A stretch of 64,000 bases of DNA from Agrypnia vestita (Eukaryota; Arthropoda; Insecta; Trichoptera; Phryganeidae). Location of the stretch: positions 1 to 64,000 of the forward strand of contig JADDOH010002552.1 in the NCBI GenBank assembly GCA_016648135.1, given 5' to 3'. Below, one piece after another: positions 36,301 to 47,529 of this stretch (the first letter of the stretch is position 1; every line of letters starts with the position of its first letter). The position numbers and the translations under genes were made by a program. Below the pieces are notes generated by a model, which ran no database searches, was not told the origin of the DNA, and was given only the letters and a program-made list of their open reading frames with translations.

Positions 36301-39300
36301 CGCTCGCGTATGAATATATCCTGACGGTTCAGCCTACTAGCGTAGAAGCCTTGAGAGCGTTTTCAGCATCAGGATATATTTGCAGTTCACTCAGAAGCAG
36401 GCTCGGAGATGATACAGTAAATGCCATTTGCTTCTTAAGAGCTTATTTTCAAAAGTTATCACCATAGGTTAATATCATTGTAATAGCATCTAAGAGAAAG
36501 TTAGTCATTTATGAATAAGACTGAATTAAAAATATAAAACTGTTGTTAGGAGTAAGGGTAAAATTTAACAAAACTATTAAATTATGCCAAACATTTAAAG
36601 ATGAATCTAAGAAAACAGATTACTAATTACTTATACTTAATTAATAGAAAATATATAATTTCTGTTGCTTAATGTATGAAATGTTTAATAAAAGTTGATT
36701 TTTACACAAAAATCTGTAGATTCAATTTGATTTTATAACATAATTTCAAAGATGCGGGATCCCGCACGGGATTGAGTAATGCTGCATATCAATCCCGCGG
36801 GATTAAATGAGCTGCAGGAAAAATCTTGAAAACATGCCTTTTTTTCACCAAATTAACCTTAACTCCCCCCCCCCCTTAAAATATTACATTAATTATCTTC
36901 ATAGCTGCAGATGAGATGCACTCGTAGAACACTTTCATAATAAGACTTTCAAGATAATCAGAACATTATCTTTCTGTTAGTTACCTGAATGGGACAAGTA
37001 ATCAATTGAGGGCAGTGGTGAATCTCTAGAGCAGACTTTGATAACCTGCACATGTCCAACTTCTCCTTTACGGACTCGATCCCTGACTGCAGAGAAGGAT
37101 GGATCGAATCTCCTGTTAAAGGCGGAGAAGAGGGGTTTGCCAACCTTATTAGCCAGCAAATAACAGCGAGCTGACGCGTCCATATTCTCGGCAACCGGTT
37201 TTTCACAAAATACAGATTTTTTATAATTCAACGCTTTCGTCACGATGCCTTCATGAGTGAAGGTTGGTGAGGCAACAATGACAGCATCCACTCTAAAAAC
37301 ATATTATATCGATTATTGGGGTATAGTGCACAATGTGGAGTTGGGAGCTATTTTTAATATTCACACATTTTCCGGTATAATTAAGTGTCCTGATTCCAAA
37401 AATAGTCATAAAATAACCCGGCACCAAATATTAAACGAGTAATTACAATTTAAAAATCATAATGATTTCCTTAGTAAGTTTGAAAGATCAACCATTTTAT
37501 CTATATGATACGCGAACTATAGACTACACGATATTTTATTCAAAGATAAAAGAGAATAAATGTATATGGAAAGCATAGAAAATATACAATTTTTTTCAAA
37601 ATAAATGTTTTATAAGAAAATAATTTATAAATAAAAACAAAAAATCATAATACTCATAAAAAATAATTATACGAGAATCAGTAGGGCTCAGTAAAAGTCA
37701 GATAAGAGGTCCCGTGGTATTGGACCGTTTATTTTCACAAAAGTTAGACGTGTCGCGCAAGTAGTGGCGTTCGTGCATAACCTAAATATAAAATTTAAAA
37801 TCGTTCATTAAAGAAAAACATTAACATATATTAAATCGTCTTTACAAAAATATTTATTATAAACGACCAATGATTATAACAGCGAACAACAATGCCACAT
37901 TGTGCACTTATCCCGATTATTGTTATAAAGCACATTTATAGTATAGGTCTTTCCATTTTAGAAAGAAAATTAAATTAATATGTATAAGCCATGTGAATGA
38001 TGTGGATTCCTTTGTTGTGTTGGTGTTTATAAACGTAAACACCAGCACAACGAAACAATGTGCGTCGTAGACCACTTTTCATTTAAGAAAGACAATTGAA
38101 TTTGTATGTGTATGCCATGCCTACGAGGCACATTATTTCATTGTGTTGGTGTTTATACCCGTAAACACCAACACCATGAAATAATGTACATCATACGCAC
38201 GGCTTACACATATTAATTCGATTGTCTTTTTTAGATGATAAGATCTGTATGCATGGCTCACACACACTAATTCGATTGTCTTTCTTAAATGGAAAGACCT
38301 AAATCAATGCGAAATATTATATTAAATTGATACTTTCCTAAATAATAGAATAATTTTACGAATTAATATTCTTCTCTTTTTATAAATTTACGTATAGGTA
38401 CCTTCCTGTATGACTCATTTTATGTGACTTTTTTTATATTAGTCTTTTTTGCTCTGATTTATGACTATTCTGAATATCAAAAAATAATTTTGATGTGTAC
38501 AGGATCGTCTGTTTACATACATTGGGGATTTTTTAAACCAGATCCTTCCATAACAGCAAATTGTGACAATGAGAGCTTGCAATTCTTGGTGCAATTCTCA
38601 ATTCAATGCAATTCTCCGTGTTCCTCTTTAGACTCCAAATAGAGCTCCTTTAATTTACTATTACTTTTGTTTTTTTACTTTCGTTCCCATTGATACATAT
38701 GTACATACAGGGTGTAACAGAGCTAGTTCACAATACTTTACAGATAGATTCCTGCCTAAATTATGATTCGAAATGTTCAAGCAATAATGTCCTAACATCG
38801 AAGTTTAATTTTTTTCCAATATTTCTAACTTCCTAAAATTTCCTGCAAAATCATGGACTTTCATTTAAGTAACTTATACTGAATATTAAAAATTCATAAA
38901 TTAGCGCTTGGGCGACTTTCAAGGTTTAGTACTGTATAATTGACATAATTGAGACTCCGGGGGGGGTCGCGATACCTTTTTACTGAATTTAATTGAACGA
39001 GACAACTTGTGCTGGACCCCACCCGAACCCGCGCGGAATGATTAGTTCGGCAGAATGCCGACACACGGCGCCATCGGCGGACCCACCAGAACACGTCACC
39101 CGAGGAGGCAAGCCGAGGGCATGGTGTTGGTTCTAACTTTAAAAAAGTTTTGCGGGCGGGCTAGCTCGTTTTCACTTCTATGCTGCCGTAGATGCCTATT
39201 GGACCACTTTGTGCGACTTTTATTTCTCCCCCTGCCTGACCCCTCTTTTACTTGGATTTTTCTTCTGGATTACTTCACTGGACATTGACTCTGCTTCTCA

Positions 39301-41526
39301 TTGGTTTTGGGACTGGCTTTCGACCGAATTAGACACTGAATTTGGACTTTGGATTCTGCTGAACATTTTTGTACAACCGAACAAGGTTGTACAAAAAGGA
39401 AAGGATGATTAAGAAAATATATGGGGCGAGTGTTGAAGGCAACAGGAATAGAGGGTGTCCGCGAAAGACCTGGCATGATCAGATACTACAGGTATTGGAG
39501 GATGGCCCTGTTAAAAACCGCAACAACTGTAGAGTTTGCATGATAAGATGTATGAATGTAGCCGAAGCAAAAGTGGTGTGGCAAGACAGAAGAACATGGC
39601 ATTCTATCCTCTCTGCCTACCCCTGCGGAGAAACGGTATGATGGTTAATTAGTTAGTTAGTTATAATTAAGATAGTTTAAGTAACAACTTCAATTAACTG
39701 TATAAATTGTGACTGCTATCAAGGAACTAGGTATTCTACTATCTGGAAATGACGAATCAGTAAATTAAATAATAGCTACAGTTAAAAATAATAAAAACAT
39801 TTTTAACTGCAGCTAATGATAATAACAGTGTGTATTTTTATACTTAAGTAGTTTTTATAGAACTACATATCTTTAACGGTCATTAAAAGACCTAATGATA
39901 ATCTGTTTCATTAAAAAATGCATACACCTAATATAAAATAAATAAAATATACATCTGTGGTTAAAATGATTAAAAATAGAATTGATAAATTAAATTAAAA
40001 AATTACAATATTAAAAAAAACGATTATTTTGACATTAAAAAAGCAATAAGAAAATCAAAATTATCATAAATGCATTCTTAACAATAATAAGAATATTGAA
40101 ATTCAATAAATTAAATTAATAATTGTATACCTTGTATCAGTGAAAACCTTGTCAGATTCTGTGGAGGTTAAGAAAGTAACACTCTTAAAATTCCAATATG
40201 TCTTCATGGCATCCCACTTACTGGTGACATCATCCACAATATAAAGGAGATTAGTCCTAGGGTTTCTTACTATGTTAGACAAGTGTATGGATCCGGCACG
40301 ACCCAAACCAAATATGGCAATATTAATGGGCTTCTGCAAGCTTTTCTTAGAGAGATCCTGGGTGACATCAGCCTCATATCTATAAAAATTAAATTATGTT
40401 AAATATACACAAGCTAGAGATATACTTACACAACACAGAAACCTTACTACTTAGCAGTCCTTTCGGTGGCTGACATTGTAGTTAGCTAGTTTACAAGTAT
40501 TCTGTAAGCCAAGGTGCCAAGATTTTCCGAGAATACAATATTATTTTATTTGTTGCATTAACAGGACCGACTGCTGCTGCCTTCAAGCATCAGAATTATA
40601 AGAAGATAATTAACATTTGAAAAATAGATAACCTAATAAAATATATGTATATTTTAAAGTGTTAAGAGCAAATAGGTAGTTAATTTCAATGGTCAAGCGG
40701 CGAGGCTGTGTTGAGAGGCCCGAGGTTTTAACTTCCATATTTTAAGTTAAAGGGAATGGTCAAAGGATGTAGGGGTGTCGGTAGGAGACAAGCTTCTTAG
40801 CTGAGGAATATTCGTGACTGGACGTGGATCGTAAAGGTGAAGGAGCCGTTTCATCTGGGATTAAACGGGTAGGCCAGGGTGAACACCAACATCGGGAGAA
40901 AGATTCAATATTTCATACAAAATAGCTCCACCACATCCTATCTCTCATTTTAGTTTTTTATTTATATAAATTATTTATACAAATTAGAATCAATTTTGTT
41001 CTTAGGATTTTTTTTTTAAGTTCATATTTATTTGAAAATACATATACCATTGCTATAAAAAATGATGATTACAAATTATTACACCTCTTCATACTTCAAT
41101 GACTATAGTGGATTGTGATATGTCGTAAGGTGATGGTGAGAATTTTATCATAATAATCCATTTGGAAATATATCATATTGGTAATGGAAAGTTCACTGAA
41201 CTTTAATGTCAAAAACTAATTCATAGAAAAGTACTAAAATGATAGGTATATTTTATCGGTCGTTGCGTTGTTTCTTTATAATATTCATACAATTTTACAA
41301 AATTGTTAATTTGTAGCAAATCCATTTTCAACTCTAGATAAAAACAAACTTTTAAAAACTGTCCTAAAGGTCTCTACTGACCAATAGAATGTTATTAAGA
41401 CACCCTAATATTTTAAATACTCCATTAAAAGCTATTATTGACTTACTCAGCGTAAAGGTAGTCTTCAGTTGACGGTTTATGCTTTTTGGAATAAGGAGAT
41501 GCATCTTTGAACTTAGTGGTGGCCAT
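33239..41526 (-). CDS. Gfo/Idh/MocA oxidoreductase, inositol 2-dehydrogenase-like (5 exons)
   Basis: Joining 41526-41447, 40379-40131, 37292-36985, 35026-34631 and 33378-33239 gives 1173 bases, 390 residues plus a TAG stop, with every junction at GT..AG and all phases consistent. The protein has a ~44-residue N-terminal extension. The NAD(P)-binding Rossmann fold carries IAIFGLGRAGSIH (residues 47-59), then VIVASPTFTHEG (114-125), CEKP (139-142, with the family's lysine at 141), NRRFDPSF (169-176), and GGIFHDCIVHDIDMATW, where D218 and H222 form the catalytic D-x3-H pair known from inositol dehydrogenases. Such enzymes oxidise myo-inositol or related sugars with NAD; substrate here is inferred. 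No targeting signal is clear, so it is probably cytosolic. It is intact and looks functional. Confidence 0.93.
34369..34556. repeat. Tandem duplication in intron 4, ~89-bp period
   Basis: Two near-identical units containing TTAGCACAGTCTTTAAGGA (34378 and 34467) lie head to tail within the last intron. Confidence 0.88.
34631..35026 (-). CDS. Oxidoreductase exon 4
   Basis: Acceptor TTCTTACAG, donor GTAATT. It opens with GGIFHDCIVHDIDMATW (catalytic Asp and His) and continues through the beta-sheet domain (DTVASILTFPSGTIAMLDNS, LEVFGQRGMIRADN) to FLNVVEG. Confidence 0.93.
35806..36805 (+). mobile_element. hAT element nested in the TTAA element
   Basis: The left region TAGGGATTGCAATCCC with CCCGCGGGATCCCGC repeats is mirrored near the right end (GCGGGATCCCGCACGGGATT, AATCCCGCGGGATT). 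The exact borders and target duplication are uncertain. It contains a hAT transposase C-terminus. Confidence 0.65.
36066..36467 (+). pseudogene. hAT transposase C-terminal fragment
   Basis: After a broken acidic lead (DDETYADDVFENTP), the reading enters the hAT dimerisation region: KKEMTFFESDGIRGEYL, AYEYILTVQPTSVEALRAFS, ICSSLRSRLGDDTVNAICFL, then a stop. The usual form has PTSVEAERxFS; here the Glu-Arg pair reads LR. The N-terminal BED finger and catalytic core are missing, and one frameshift lies near 36200-36240. Confidence 0.88.
36985..37292 (-). CDS. Oxidoreductase exon 3
   Basis: Acceptor TTTTTAG, donor GTAACT. It encodes VDAVIVASPTFTH, the EKP lysine, and the start of the substrate domain (FNRRFDPSFSAVRDR) through SIDYLSHS. 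Confidence 0.93.
37944..38301. mobile_element. MITE of nested palindromes, intron 2
   Basis: Ends TAGGTCTTTCCATTTTAGAAA and its complement (AAATGGAAAGACCTA) enclose two successive palindromes centred near 38030 and 38158, both with TGTTGGTGTTTA...TAAACACCA. Copies of GAAAGACAATTGAATT recur between them. Confidence 0.85.
38708..38870 (+). repeat. Worn arm of the foldback MITE
   Basis: CAGGGTGTAACAGAGC, ATTCCTGCCTAAATTATGAT and TTCGAAATGTTCAAGC follow the order of the 30830-31349 element. Only one arm is present, inside intron 2. Confidence 0.7.
39402..39660 (+). pseudogene. LINE C-terminal fragment with TTAG tail
   Basis: The reading includes GNRNRGCPRKTWHDQI, NVAEAKVVWQDRRTWHSIL and a stop, typical of the extreme C-terminus of RTE- or similar LINE ORFs. 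A TTAGTTAGTTAGTTA tail follows, as at LINE 3' ends. It is a 5'-truncated insertion in intron 2. The GC-rich sequence just upstream (38990-39130) may belong to it. Confidence 0.65.
40131..40379 (-). CDS. Oxidoreductase exon 2
   Basis: Acceptor TTTTTATAG precedes it; donor GTATAC follows. It encodes the first half of the Rossmann fold with GLGRAG, ending at FTDT plus two bases of an Arg codon. Confidence 0.92.
41447..41526 (-). CDS. Oxidoreductase exon 1
   Basis: It begins at ATG (MATTKFKDASPYSKKHKPST) with the A at 41526 and ends two bases into a Glu codon before GTAAGT. It encodes a polar extension not found in bacterial inositol dehydrogenases. Confidence 0.85.
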
Positions 41527-42359
41527 CTTGCAGCTTAACTTATCTAACAGTCTGCCGTGAACTGCGCTAGAGATACACTTGACCCTCTTTATAAAGCATT
41601 AAACTTTTTGTTTTCACTAATTTGTAAACACGCAGGGATGTTCAACAATTATTTTTATCGTTTAATAAATTTTATAATTTTATTTTGTGGTTTAATTTAT
41701 GTAATGTAAGGGCGATTCCGCTAGAGACGATTCTTGACATCAATTTTTAAATCACAGTATTAGTTATGTTTTTTGTTTCTTATACAAGGAAAAACATCTA
41801 CATTTAATAAAATAATTATTATTTTGTACCTTATGTTTGATTTAATCTGAAAATCGGTGCTTGGCAACACTTGCGCAAAACAGCTGTTACAGTCAGTTTG
41901 CAGTTATATTTTACCAGTTAATTTTGTAGTGATAACATTCACATACGTGTTCCCGCAAAAACATGTAAGCACCTGTTATTAGTTTTTTTTTATATTATTG
42001 ATTACAAGAGGCTATTATTAGCCTGATGCACCCGCGACATAAAAGTTATAAAAGTTTGGTTTTCTCACAGAAATAAAATGCTAACGTTTTGAAACTTTGT
42101 AAATCAATCGTAATTAAGATTATGTTGTAAGTTGAATTGAAATAAACGTTAACTCAAATTGGTTGCACCCGTGATCGTGACATTTGAATCGCGGCGCGCG
42201 GGTGCAACATTTTGACTCCTAACATTATGGTGTCCTTTATCATATTTCATTGATTTATGAAGCTTCGAATGATAATATATGCTGTGTGTAATTAGTGATT
42301 TATATTTAATAGGTATTTTCGTTACTATTTTTCTCTTTTTTATAGAAAGATTAGCTAAA

Positions 42360-42560
42360 ATGAGAGAACAACATCAGAAAAAAACTGCTTCACGGAAATA
42401 TGGGACAAAACTGAAAGAAAATGCCGAACTTCATGGAGACCATCTCCATTAAGAATGGGCTCATAATTCTAAATGAAGAGAAGTAATGAAAAGAAAAATA
42501 GAGGTAGATGAAGATTTGAAAGTATTGAAAGATTTGAAAGAATAATAGACTTGAAAGGCC
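42360..42560 (+). pseudogene. N-terminal scrap of the relic's gene
   Basis: The reading begins MREQHQKKTASRKYGTKLKE and soon meets stops. The charged composition and a basic coiled start resemble the N-termini of an uncharacterised insect transposon-protein family with RKY-K-L repeats. Very short and tentative. Confidence 0.3.
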
Positions 42561-42715
42561 AGAATCAGATCAAAAGAAAGAATGCAGGTGACTATAAAGC
42601 GTCACAATGAAGCACAAATTCAAATAACAGGCGCTAGATACAGCAATCCTCGCATGTTGGGAAAAGCAGTGACAAAAGGCATAGAAGATAACAGTGGCAT
42701 AGAAGAACAAAAATG

Positions 42716-43025
42716 TTGAATGCCCTAAAATTATAAACAGTAAATCAAAGAATAAAGTATAATGTATTGGTGCAAATATTTGAAATTAAACACAGATTAT
42801 TAACCATATACTTTGATAACAGAATGAAACTTAAGAAGGATTTTCATTTGTACAATACAAGAGGAGGCGACAGCATAAGACTTCAGAAGAAAAATAAAAA
42901 CACCTCACAAAATTGTCTTATGTACGAAGGTCTTAAAATCTTTGATAGCCTGCCAAAAGCAATACAAAATACAGTACTAACCCATAAAAACATTTTTATT
43001 TTACTCTCTTTCTCATTTACTAGTT
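42716..43025 (+). pseudogene. LINE RT C-terminal fragment
   Basis: The reading contains HLYNTRGGDSIRL and YEGLKIFDSLPKAIQ, matching the NTR...YxGxKxFNxLP pattern at the end of many LINE RTs. It ends at TAG and is followed by non-coding sequence. It separates the two coding scraps of the relic around it. Confidence 0.6.
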
Positions 43026-43489
43026 GAAACAGGTTTGGCGCTTACCCCACACGTTGGGCTTGAGTCGGACGACGCTAAGAAAAGGGAGTAATAAAAATTT
43101 CGAAAAATCAAGAATTATACTATAAGTATTAATTTTTTTAAACAAAAATTTGTTAGATCATTTTTATCGTCGCCATGAGTCTACCTGCAAAGTTTCAGCT
43201 CGATTGGATCACGGAAAAGGGGTTAAAAATCGATCCAAATTTTTTGACAGACAAGCAAGCAGACGCTATGAGTTAAAAGAAAATGAGTAATAAAGAGGTT
43301 TACATAGGAGTGCAAAAATTTTATTACAAAAACTTTTAAATGCTTAGATTATGGAATGCAATATGTTTAAACGAAATCATGTTTATATTCCCACCAAAAT
43401 ACGTTTAAATGAAATCATGTATTAGCGCACACAACATTATGTATGGAACTAAATAATTAAGATAAATAAATAAAGAAAATAAATAAAAA

Positions 43490-43830
43490 ATGGTGAAGCG
43501 AAATATGCCTGCTAGTCCCACCAAAGCACTGAAAGTTGTAAAAAGAATAACTGCTGAATTCAAAGTTGCTGTATCTGACAAAAATGACTCCGCTAAAGCA
43601 ATGCCTCAGAAACTGATGAATAAAGTCAACAAATTTGCGATTTCTATAATAGGGATGATGTTAACAGATAAATGCCTGGGTTGAAAGATAGACGTGAGAG
43701 TACAATTTCTGAAGACAATTGACGGTAAACGCTTCCTTGAAATCGTGAATAACATAGCAGACGTTGAATTCGAAGACATTGTTGCAATATTGGAAGCACC
43801 AGGAAGAAAATTGATGGCAATAATATATTG
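43490..43830 (+). pseudogene. Middle/C-terminal scrap of the relic's gene
   Basis: The reading opens VKRNMPASPTKALKVVKRIT, which recalls an N-P-x-SPxKAxxVVKRL motif in the same uncharacterised family as the gene at 62.7-63.8 kb. A stop follows after 64 codons, then QFLKTIDGKRFLEIVNN in another frame. Non-functional. Confidence 0.35.
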
Positions 43831-45105
43831 ATAAAATTTTCGGCGAATATTAACGTATTTGAAAAGAAATAATTAACTTAAGTGACAAAAAAATGTATTA
43901 ATTAGTAATATACATTATTTTGATCTCTTATTTAATTCATTGATGTGCTTATTATGACGTTTATACTCACTAAAGTTAGACGCGTTGCACCCGCGATAAT
44001 TTGGCGATGCACCCGAGATTGTTTTAAAAGTGAATAATTCATTGTTTATTTTTGTTTTCTATAAATTTTTTAATTACATACTTCGGTTGCTTGATTTATC
44101 TTTTTTCAAAATATGAAGGTATATTATAATAAATGTTTCACAATTAACAGACTTTTGTGTTTCTGTACTATAAACTGGAAAGATGGGGCCGATTTTGTTG
44201 CACCTGCGATAGAACTTTAAATCTCCCTCATGACTATATATTATTTTAATTATTATAAACAAATTAAGAGAGAACAGGTTAAAATGTAGCCCTTCAAAGA
44301 ATAATTTCAAAAAAAAAGTTTTTTATTTTATTAGTAAGAAGCTTTAAATGCGTCTAAATGTTGCACCAGCGATAATGGAATTGCCTGTATTATTATGATC
44401 TGTAGTAGGTACCTATAAAATATTTTATGGTTTAATATTTCTTTTGAGCATTATAATTTTATTTTGTATTTTCAATGTTAAAATAAAATAAATACAACAA
44501 AATAAAAGAAAAAAAAGTTGTGAAAATAAAATTAAAATAACGCCAATGCAGCCAAATGCTACATTGGGGTCTTCGCATCTTGCAAAACTTTTGTTATTGA
44601 TACTTTTTTCCAGCATAAAATATAATACAATAATAAAAACCAATAAAAAAAAATTTAAGAGCACAATAAATTTTTAAAGCAATAAGAAATAAAATTTAAA
44701 AATAATTACCCACATGTATTACGAAAACACATAAAAACTGTATTCCATCTTGGTATAAATTTTTCTTCAGTGATCAGCTTCACCGCAAGGTGAAAATCAC
44801 CATATAGCCAAAAAGGACCACTTTCCAGTTTCTAGTGCATATTACACATTGCTCCAAAACATGTTTGGTTAGCAATAAAGATGCTTTTTTTATATTTAAT
44901 AAATGAACACTGCATCACTGCTCACATTAAAAATGTTTGTTTCTTTTCAATTTTGGTACGCTTTTTTAGTTCCGCCACTGCAAAAGGTTGAACCTATATT
45001 ACAAAAATGATGCATAATCAAAAAACAGCAACAAAATTGTATGATTGAATAAGATTTACAGATTGTTTTAAAATACATATGGATATTATTTAATATGTAG
45101 AAATA

Positions 45106-45892
45106 CAGTTGTAACTCTTTGTAACGAAATCCAAGGGACCGAGCAATTTGTTTCGTTATAGAAAGTTTTCGTTATAAGGAGTGAGGGGCAAAATTAGCTT
45201 GTATCTGTTTAAATAAAGCATGATTTACCTATTGATCTATTTAGACCATTGTATTACGCCAGTCAAAAACAAATATGCTTAAATAAATCATTTTTCAATT
45301 AATTTGGCATCCAAAAGTTGATTGCTGAGCAACTATGTTGAGTGGATTGCGCTCCTCTGTTTTCCTCGATCCATCTTCTTGATCCTAGTCATTCAACAGT
45401 TTTCACTCATCAATTCAATCACTCATCTCAGCTGTTGTGGCCAGACCATCATCCACTCCAGCGAAGCTCTGCAGCTCTTCGGAGGTGAAGGTGACTGATA
45501 TAATAAACTGCCGAATTCACTCTTTTAGCAGCAGATCCTGCGGCAGTTCATATTCTAGTTATGTGAAGTATGTAGTCAGATTTCAGTCTTGCGTGGTGAA
45601 AAATATACTGGATAGTTTCAACAGATAATGTCACTTGTTCCCAGACCTTTGTCACTGCATCCAGCATTTTAACAGATCTTCCTGTCAAATTCCGTATTCT
45701 GTGTGCCGGCGGTAGACGAATTGCGTGTGAATTCCAAGAAACGGTCTATCCAGGTCTATCCCTATTTCCGCGGGAGTGCACCATTTTTTTCGCTATAGAG
45801 AGAGAGATTAATACATGGCAAATAAGTCCGGATAAAATTTATGTTATAGAGTTTTTCATTATAGGGAGTTTTGTTGCAGAGAGTAATGACTG
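45106..45892 (-). mobile_element. Tigger/pogo-like relic
   Basis: The left end CAGTTGTAACTCTTTGTAAC, with GAAATCCAAGGGACC close by, is the classic Tigger-type terminus, and the right end is its approximate complement ending in ACTG at 45892. TA precedes the left end. Minus-strand scraps (for example SEELQSFAGVDDGLA) are probably transposase residue, full of stops. Confidence 0.7.
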
Positions 45893-45963
45893 TGTTATAC
45901 ATATTATTTATTAAAAGAATTATTTTCTTTTTTTTTCTCGGGTTTTCACAAACATTCAGATTC

Positions 45964-46093
45964 TTCTGCGTGTAGTTTTCTGGGATATTCTGCCATGCAT
46001 ATCCAACCTCTCTGGCCGACTTTCTGGGTCCATCATGAGGGCAGAGAGGTCGGATATATCACAGCAGAATATCACAGAAAACTACATGCAGAA
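45964..46093. repeat. Inverted repeat, about 55-base arms
   Basis: TTCTGCGTGTAGTTTTCTGG and CAGAAAACTACATGCAGAA mark complementary arms on either side of a short centre. Probably a small MITE. Confidence 0.8.
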
Positions 46094-46099
46094 CATTAT

Positions 46100-46789
46100 T
46101 TATTATTTGAGTTACTTTAAACTAATGTATGTATATAATATTTGTACACATTAAATAATCTTAATATAAAAAAATCTCCATATACTTTGCATTTTTTTGA
46201 TAACGGCCATTGCCATTTTTTGATAATGGCCATTGCCAACTGTCATTGAACGCTACATGTCAAACTTTTTGCTGAAATTTGACATTGTTGCTTTATACCT
46301 TTTTATAGTTTTAATGGAACTGTGTTGGTATTTTAATGAAAAGACTATTATTATTCCAGTGTGAAATTGTTCTCAGAATTCAATGTTGGTATTTTCTCTG
46401 CAAGTCATAATTATACGTTAAACGTTACAGTATGAATTATGTAATATAAGCCATCATTGATTTTGACAATCTAACCCAGGCTCACTGCCTGATCAACGTT
46501 TATAATATTCTTGAAAATTTCAAAAAATCTTTTTTTAGCTTTATTTTATAGCTTGTTTTAAGAGTAATTTGAGTCTCATTCCAAAGATTGGCTGAGTCAT
46601 AGCAATTTGAAACTAGTGTGGTAGATGAATTTCAGACTGGTGGAGATATTATTTTACTAATTATCTGCATGGTAGCATAATATGATTTTTGGATAAAATG
46701 TGCCGTTTGCTTATTATGAATTTTTAACTCAGATTTTTAAAAAATCAAAATTATTTTCAAATTAATCTCATGTGCACAATTTTTTTTGG
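46100..46789. other. Spacer with no supported gene
   Basis: AT-rich. A 20-base direct repeat (TTTTTTGATAANGGCCATTG) occurs twice near 46195-46230. Confidence 0.35.
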
Positions 46790-47521
46790 TAGTGGAAAGT
46801 GGTCACCATTCGTACGCGAGGCACATTCGTACAGTTAGTATAACAGAAAAACTAAACGGCACACCAACACGCCTTTGCTTGTGTGCATAGACATACCAGC
46901 CGCCATGTTGCTAGTGGAGTGTCGCGCCAGTCGCACTACGGTGTATCAGCTGACAAGACGTAACGTGTTTTCGTGCGCGGTGAGTAAATTTTTTACCTAC
47001 GTTTAGTTCGTAATTGTAGGTAAGTACAATTGATGTTTTTGATAAAATGGTGATGATTGATTAATGTTAACATTGTTTATTTTGAGCTTTAATTGTTATA
47101 TTTCTCAAACTAAATTAGAATTTGTATAAAGTTGTATTTTAATTTTGTGCAAAGGCATGGGGTGCATTCGGATAGCCAGACAGGGGGCACATTCGTATAA
47201 ATATTTTTATAATAATTAATAAAAATTCAACGACTTTAATTGGCTTTTTAATTACCCTGTATGAATCTACCCCATGGCGTACAAAAGTACTGCACCTACT
47301 GTACGAACGTACCCCGTACATGGGGTACGTTCGTAAAAATATCTTATCGTAGAAAAATGGCTATAACCCTTTAACCTCTTGACATATTAGTCTCGGACTT
47401 TTTTGTAACAAACTACAATATATTTGTTACACTTAGGTACATAAACTAGATAAATTCGACAATTAATCACAAAGTAAAAAAAAAATCGAAAAAGTGTACG
47501 AAGGGTAACCACTTTCCCCTA
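46790..47521. mobile_element. TA-flanked element with reiterated CATTCGTAC motif
   Basis: Ends TAGTGGAAAGTGGTCACC and, on the complement, TAGGGGAAAGTGGTTACC agree over most of 28 bases. The motif CATTCGTA or its complement recurs inside (46809, 46828, 47190, 47301, 47326). A segment GCGCCAGTCGC at 46925 followed 28 bases on by AGACG looks like an arthropod initiator plus downstream promoter element, and a GTGAGTA donor-like site follows at 46980. There is no transposase; it is non-autonomous. Confidence 0.75.
46925..46960 (+). promoter_or_regulatory. Candidate initiator + DPE core promoter
   Basis: In CCAGTC the A at 46929 taken as +1 puts AGACG at +28 to +32, matching the downstream promoter element consensus and spacing. 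Prediction only. Confidence 0.35.
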
Positions 47522-47529
47522 CTCTACAT

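Larger units (their letters stand above)
35144..36875. mobile_element. TTAA-flanked element in intron 3
   Basis: The left end is GGGAGGGTAAGGTTTTTAAT, and the right end is the approximate complement (AACCTTAACTCCCCC). TTAA stands at both outer edges (35140-35143, 36876-36879), fitting a piggyBac- or Kolobok-type target. A third end of this family occurs at 57030-57115, again against TTAA. A hAT element lies inside it. Confidence 0.6.
41870..44380 (+). mobile_element. DNA transposon relic with reiterated TTGCACCCGCGAT motif
   Basis: The motif appears at about 42027, 42163, 42188 (inverted), 43985, 44006, 44197 and 44360, on both sides of coding scraps. A possible first exon (to 41964) ends at a GTAAGC donor; an acceptor TTTTTATAG at 42337-42345 precedes ATG at 42360. 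Exact ends are not identified. A LINE fragment interrupts it. Confidence 0.5.

Noticed and set aside
37257..37442. Plus-strand frame over exon 3 of the oxidoreductase
   Set aside because: It is the antisense shadow of a well-supported exon and its intron.
38990..39290. GC-rich stretch in intron 2 as an extra oxidoreductase exon
   Set aside because: Exons 2 and 3 join in phase without it, and it lies on the wrong strand beside a LINE fragment.
42163..42207. Pair of inverted TTGCACCC motifs as a transcription terminator hairpin
   Set aside because: Other copies of the motif are spread over 2.4 kb in both orientations, so a subterminal repeat explains it better.
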